Of a stretch of DNA of 33,769 bases, positions 28,743-33,769 are shown in pieces. Position 1 is the first letter of the stretch; each line of letters starts with the position of its first letter. Under the pieces are notes generated by a model. That model did not search any database and had not been told where the DNA came from. It saw nothing but the letters and a program-made list of their open reading frames with translations. The stretch lies in the NCBI GenBank assembly GCA_947476735.1, contig CANJRZ010000010.1, positions 1 to 33,769 on the forward strand. Direction: 5' to 3'. This stretch comes from Sphingomonadaceae bacterium (GTDB taxonomy: Bacteria; Pseudomonadota; Alphaproteobacteria; Sphingomonadales; Sphingomonadaceae). A program made the translations under genes and the position numbers.

Positions 28743-28758
28743 GCATGCTACCTAACAG

Positions 28759-28783
28759 CAATATGGACACCATGTCCATATTG
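28759..28783. promoter_or_regulatory. TetR operator palindrome between tetR and the PF10118 gene
   Basis: Arms CAATATGGACA and TGTCCATATTG form a perfect 11-bp inverted repeat with a 3-bp spacer (CCA). Just to the right the sequence extends to ATATTGGAC (28778-28786), which overlaps the right arm and gives a nested TCCATATTGGA palindrome. The site lies in the 120-bp region between divergent starts and is markedly AT-rich. Length and symmetry fit a TetR dimer or pair of dimers. The binder is most likely the adjacent TetR protein. Confidence 0.72.
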
Positions 28784-28862
28784 GACTACATATGCTCCGA
28801 ATCGAGTGCGGATCGCCTCAACCTCAGCGGCGTATCCGCACATGACAGCACAGGAGCAACCA

Positions 28863-29714
28863 ATGACAGATCTCAAGATCCGGCGGATTCCGTTCGATTT
28901 TGACGGTGTGGATTTCGTGTGGAATGCGGATGATCCCGCATTCGCGATCACGATGAACAAGGTCTCGTTCTTCGCCGTCGGCTTCGAAAAATATATCTGC
29001 CAGGCGATGCGCGATGCCGAACCGCTGATAACCGATCCGCGCGTGCTGCAGGAGGCCCGCGACTTTCGGTCACAGGAGAGCATCCACTCCATGGCCCATC
29101 GCAAGCATGTGAAGGCGCTGACGGCGCGCTATCCCGGCCTGCAAGCCGCCCTCGATCGGTCGATCGAACTCTATGACAAGCTCTATGCCGAACATGATCT
29201 CAAATACCATCTTGCCTATGTCGGCGGACTGGAGAGCATCTTCACGCCGTCGTTCCGGCTGATGCTCGACAATCGTGAAGCCTTGTTCGCCAAGGGCGAT
29301 GCCCGCGTCGCATCGCTGTTCCTCTGGCATTTTTGCGAGGAGATCGAGCACCGCAGCTCGGGGTTGATGATCTATGACCATGTCTACGGCCATTACTTCT
29401 ACAGGGTCAGCCGCTTCAAAGGCTTCATGAAGCACGTCGGCGACGTTATCGCCGCCGTAACGGAAGAATTCCGCAAGGTCTTTCCGGCCTTGCCGGAAGA
29501 ATGGTTTACCCAATATTCGAACCACAAACTGCCGACCATCGGAAAATTGCGTTCAATGATGGGCATTACCATGTCGCAAATGCCCTGGCACAACCCGGAT
29601 CATCAGGCTCTGCCCGAGTATTTCCATGAATGGAGCGGTCGATATGACCGCGGAGAAGACATGACGCGGACGTTCGGTGTCCATGCCCAGCCAGCACCGG
29701 CCGCGGCCGCCTGA
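28863..29714 (+). CDS. PF10118-type predicted metal-dependent hydrolase (ferritin-like fold)
   Basis: The protein is 283 aa. The track ORF begins far upstream in the tetR antisense; ATG 28863 has CAGGAG 5 bases upstream. It shows the conserved pattern of the family: RRIPFDFDGVDFVWN, SFFAVGFEKYICQAMR, ARDFRSQESIHSMAH, and HFCEEIEHRSSGLMIYDH, with repeated E and H residues in helices that look like a di-metal site. Members are annotated as predicted metal-dependent hydrolases without a known reaction; the E/H pattern also suits an oxygen-using di-iron enzyme. The tail is Ala/Pro rich. It is divergent from tetR behind the palindrome and so probably repressed by it. Confidence 0.8.
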   Translation: MTDLKIRRIPFDFDGVDFVWNADDPAFAITMNKVSFFAVGFEKYICQAMRDAEPLITDPRVLQEARDFRSQESIHSMAHRKHVKALTARYPGLQAALDRSIELYDKLYAEHDLKYHLAYVGGLESIFTPSFRLMLDNREALFAKGDARVASLFLWHFCEEIEHRSSGLMIYDHVYGHYFYRVSRFKGFMKHVGDVIAAVTEEFRKVFPALPEEWFTQYSNHKLPTIGKLRSMMGITMSQMPWHNPDHQALPEYFHEWSGRYDRGEDMTRTFGVHAQPAPAAAA

Positions 29715-29747
29715 ACAATGCAGGCTGATATTCGAGCCCCGGATGCC

Positions 29748-30164
29748 TCAGCTTTGCTCTGTTGACGCGCCAGCTTTCTCAAGGGCTCGTTGCATTGCGT
29801 CCATGCACATCTGAAGCGCATGAGCCGGATTGAACTCGAGAACCCTGCTCGGCTCGTCATAGATCAATACGTGACCCGACGGGATGAAATAGGCCTCACC
29901 CGCTTCGATCACCTCTTCCGGCCAGTCCGAACCCGGATATTGCGCGCGCATGCGCCCTTCAAAAACATAGCCATAATGCGGGCAAGGACAGACCCCGCCG
30001 GGCAATCCGCCGAACTTGTATTGTTCAGTGCAATCGAGAGGTGCGTGAACGGTCGTCAGACCGACCTCCATATCGCCCCATTTGACGGTGCGAAAACCTT
30101 CACGGCCGATAGCGGGCCAGCGGTCACCACCGTTCGGCAGATCATCCAATTTGCTATGTGGCAT
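29748..30164 (-). CDS. Cupin-fold protein
   Basis: The protein is about 138 aa. ATG 30164 (MPHSKLDDLPNGGDRW) has TAGGAGA 7 bases upstream; the track start is 75 bases earlier. A single cupin barrel is suggested by CPCPHYGYVFEGRMRAQYPGSD in sequence (about 67-90), then EVIEAGEAYFIPSGHVLIYDEP (about 92-113). Histidines at the positions expected for metal ligands are partly present (HYGYVFEG, SGHV), so metal binding is possible. Role unknown; small cupins in degradation clusters act as isomerases, dioxygenases or sensors. It is the last gene after BVMO and SDR on the minus strand and faces the PF10118 gene. Confidence 0.75.
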   Translation of the reverse strand: MPHSKLDDLPNGGDRWPAIGREGFRTVKWGDMEVGLTTVHAPLDCTEQYKFGGLPGGVCPCPHYGYVFEGRMRAQYPGSDWPEEVIEAGEAYFIPSGHVLIYDEPSRVLEFNPAHALQMCMDAMQRALEKAGASTEQS

Positions 30165-30260
30165 GCTTTGTCTCCTAAGGAAGTCCAACAGGAAAGAAAA
30201 TACATCGCAATGATGGGCTCGTGACATTGGTTGGGCCACGTGCCGGAATCTTCGAACGGA

Positions 30261-31019
30261 TCAACCAGCGGTGATGCCTCGATCGGCGTTCAGACACGCG
30301 CCGTGAAACGCCTTGCCCCGTGGTCCCGCCAGCAACATCACAAGGTCGGTAAGATCCTCGGGTTCGGATGATCCACGCATGGGGGTGTAACGGCCAATCA
30401 ACTGGAAATCGATTCCGTCAGGGATCGAAGGAGTGGCCGTCATCGCCGTATTGATACCTCCCGGAGCAATCGCATTGATACGCACGGGCGCATGCATGAA
30501 CTCCATGGCCAGCGACTTGGTGAGGTTGACGAGCGCGGCCTTGCTGGCGGCGTAATGCGTCAAATAGGCGTGGCCGAGAAAGGCCGAGGCGGACGCCACA
30601 TTGACGATCGCGCCGCTGCTTTCGATAAGGTGGGGCAAAGCGGACTGAATGAGGAAGAAGGGACCGCGCACATTCACCGCGAAGATTTTGTCCCACACCT
30701 CTGGTGTTATGTTGGAGGCATGATCGAAGCGAAACGCTCCGGCGATGTTGCACAGGGCGTCGATGCGGCCGAAATGCGCGCGCGCCCCCGCAATCAGGGC
30801 AGCACAGGAGGCGATGTCGATGACATTCGTGGTGATGGCGATGGTTTCGCTTCCCAAGGCTGTCGTGCTGGCCGCTGTCGCCAGGAGAGCGTCCTGATCA
30901 ATGTCCGCCACTACCAGCTTCGCGCCAGCCCCGGCAAAGGCGAGCGCTGTCGCTCGTCCCAGACCGGAAGCAGCACCCGTTACGATCACGACCTTGCCGT
31001 CGAACTCTCCCGAACTCAT
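30261..31019 (-). CDS. Short-chain dehydrogenase/reductase (SDR), probably NAD-dependent
   Basis: The protein is 252 aa, a classical SDR. The cofactor motif TGAASGLG is at 14-21, the stabilising NIAG at 91-94, and the catalytic residues are S143, Y156 and K160 (YAASK). Asp at position 39 (VVADID) at the end of the second strand favours NAD(H) over NADP(H). AGGAGAT precedes the ATG. It lies 46 bp after the Baeyer-Villiger gene and before the cupin gene. An SDR that oxidises an alcohol to the ketone used by the BVMO would make chemical sense, but that pairing is inferred. Confidence 0.93.
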   Translation of the reverse strand: MSSGEFDGKVVIVTGAASGLGRATALAFAGAGAKLVVADIDQDALLATAASTTALGSETIAITTNVIDIASCAALIAGARAHFGRIDALCNIAGAFRFDHASNITPEVWDKIFAVNVRGPFFLIQSALPHLIESSGAIVNVASASAFLGHAYLTHYAASKAALVNLTKSLAMEFMHAPVRINAIAPGGINTAMTATPSIPDGIDFQLIGRYTPMRGSSEPEDLTDLVMLLAGPRGKAFHGACLNADRGITAG

Positions 31020-31065
31020 GATATATCTCCTGTTCGCAACAACTTGCTACCCGTCAAACGGTGGC

Positions 31066-32865
<1,800 letters not shown>

Positions 32866-32887
32866 CGTCGTCCACTCCAGATAAGTC

Positions 32888-32899
32888 TACACTTGTGTA
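32888..32899. promoter_or_regulatory. Palindrome between BVMO and TetR genes, candidate TetR operator
   Basis: TACACTTGTGTA has 5-bp arms (TACAC/GTGTA) around TT. It lies in the 77-bp gap between the divergent BVMO and TetR start codons, 22 bases from the BVMO ATG. Position fits repression of both genes by the adjacent TetR protein. The arms are short, so chance is not excluded. Confidence 0.4.
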
Positions 32900-32942
32900 C
32901 AAAGCTGGACCTAACACCGGTTGCCCCCTAAGTAAATGGCGT

Positions 32943-33521
32943 ATGACGACACAGATATCACCGCCGCGAACGGGCCTGCGCGATGCTGCACGCACACGCG
33001 AGAACATTCTGCGGGCCGCTCAAAAGCTCTTTGCGCTGAAGGGTTACACGACGGTCGGAGTGCGCGAAGTGGCGGCGGAAGCGGGCGTGAATTCCACGCT
33101 GATCCGCCGCTACTTTGGCTCGAAGGAGGGCCTGTTTCGCGCAGCCGTCGAAGATTTTCTGCAGCTAGCCCCCTTCATCACGGGAGAGCGTTCGGATTTC
33201 GGCGAACGCGCTGTCGCGGTGCTGATGATGGGGGAAGAGATACCGAGCGCGCTTGCCATGATGATGCTGGCGACCGCGGACGCAGAGGCACGTGATTTGT
33301 GCAGCGATCTCATGCACCAGCATATCAATCGTCCTCTGGCGGATTGGCTGGGCGGCAGTGATGCGTTGGCGCGCTCCGCGCAGATCAATATTTTATGGAT
33401 CGGCTACATGGCAGCGCGTCAGGTTCTGCCATTGCCCGCTTTGGCGGGAGATACCGTCAACGAAACGCGACGGTGGCTGGCCGGCGCCATCCAGTCCATC
33501 GTAGACGTGTCCGAGCAATGA
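32943..33521 (+). CDS. TetR-family transcriptional regulator, divergent from the BVMO gene
   Basis: The protein is about 192 aa. ATG 32943 (MTTQISPPRTGLRDAA) is chosen because it gives a normal N-terminal arm; the track start at 32895 would run through the palindrome. The ribosome site is weak at either start. The helix-turn-helix spans about residues 17-62: TRENILRAAQKLFALKGYTTVGVREVAAEAGVNSTLIRRYFGSKEGL has the TetR_N pattern. The sensor domain is not recognisable. It probably represses the divergent BVMO-SDR-cupin operon. It is not obviously related to the other TetR in the window outside the DNA-binding region. Confidence 0.9.
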   Translation: MTTQISPPRTGLRDAARTRENILRAAQKLFALKGYTTVGVREVAAEAGVNSTLIRRYFGSKEGLFRAAVEDFLQLAPFITGERSDFGERAVAVLMMGEEIPSALAMMMLATADAEARDLCSDLMHQHINRPLADWLGGSDALARSAQINILWIGYMAARQVLPLPALAGDTVNETRRWLAGAIQSIVDVSEQ

Positions 33522-33655
33522 ACCAAAGCGGCGAATTCTGAAGCTCAACCGCTCCCAGAGTCTCCATCTCGATGGGCGGTGGCAGCTTCGATTGCCAAGA
33601 AGGTCGGCTACCTGCCGTAGGGTCGTGTCCCGGTTGGTGGTGTAGCTCGACGGTA
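33522..33655. other. Region after the TetR gene with no recognisable gene
   Basis: Both strands contain open frames here (track ORFs 33393-33755 and 33457-33684, minus strand), but they overlap the end of the TetR gene. Their composition (many R, S, P and W) is that of out-of-frame GC-rich DNA. I see no transposase motif, although the stretch leads into a strong inverted repeat and could belong to a mobile element whose body lies beyond the window. Confidence 0.4.
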
Positions 33656-33712
33656 GCGAAGCTGACCGGCCGCGCGCCATCCAACAGCGCTGTAGCGGCC
33701 GGTCAGCTTCGC
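33656..33712. repeat. 18-bp perfect inverted repeat (hairpin) at the right edge
   Basis: GCGAAGCTGACCGGCCGC at 33656-33673 is perfectly complementary to GCGGCCGGTCAGCTTCGC at 33695-33712, with a 21-base loop. The stem is long and GC-rich, and there is no T-tract. It lies 135 bp after the TetR stop with no gene in between. It may be a terminator, a mobile-element end structure or a replication/transfer hairpin; the sequence alone does not decide. Confidence 0.8.
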
Positions 33713-33769
33713 GGGTGGCCATCGGAGATCTTCGGATAAGGTTGGGTTGCAACACTCACCTGAACCGAG

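Overview
The window reads as accessory chromosome or plasmid DNA of an alphaproteobacterium, most likely a sphingomonad. The basis is GC-rich coding, the overall style of the proteins, a FucP/GluP-type sugar importer in a galactose operon, and many EthD, SnoaL/NTF2, Rieske, P450 and Baeyer-Villiger genes. The assignment is inference; there is no rRNA, tRNA or core marker here.

Left edge (1-1977). An IS6-family element (about 177-998) cuts into a minus-strand gene, of which only about 278 N-terminal codons remain. No target-site duplication is visible.

Galactoside module (1978-8635, minus strand). The transcription order is a 75-aa membrane protein, a FucP/GluP-like MFS importer, an unlisted 40-aa ORF coupled at both ends, galT, galK, and a GH2 beta-galactosidase with a Tat-type leader. 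The logic would be cleavage of galactosides outside the cytoplasm, galactose import, then the Leloir pathway. A Tat-leader MsrB lies just upstream.

Oxygenase module A (9225-15977). A Rieske oxygenase alpha subunit, a fused E1-alpha/E1-beta thiamine dehydrogenase, a free-standing lipoyl domain and a cytochrome P450 run on the minus strand. A luciferase-like oxidoreductase and an NTF2-like protein run divergently. Neither oxygenase has a ferredoxin or reductase in the window, and the E1/lipoyl pair has no E2 or E3.

Xylose module (15994-25272). xylB-xylA are divergent from a LacI-family regulator, which is followed by a sugar:H+ symporter, aldose 1-epimerase and GH3 beta-xylosidase. Two AGCGCT-centred palindromes, one before xylB/lacI and one before the symporter, look like LacI-type operators.

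Oxygenase module B (25321-33521). Two divergent EthD-like genes, an HSL-type esterase, a TetR regulator with a 28-codon epoxide-hydrolase-like stub fused to its stop, a PF10118 protein, and a minus-strand BVMO-SDR-cupin operon divergent from a second TetR gene.

The most interesting inference is that modules A and B may be one regulon split by the xylose module. The 9-mer ATATTGGAC occurs twice, as an inverted pair, in the Rieske/LLM intergenic region and once more at the strong palindrome between TetR and the PF10118 gene, 14 kb away. The right edge (33522-33769) has no recognisable gene but holds an 18-bp perfect inverted repeat. Outside the listed genes there is no gap longer than 300 bases.
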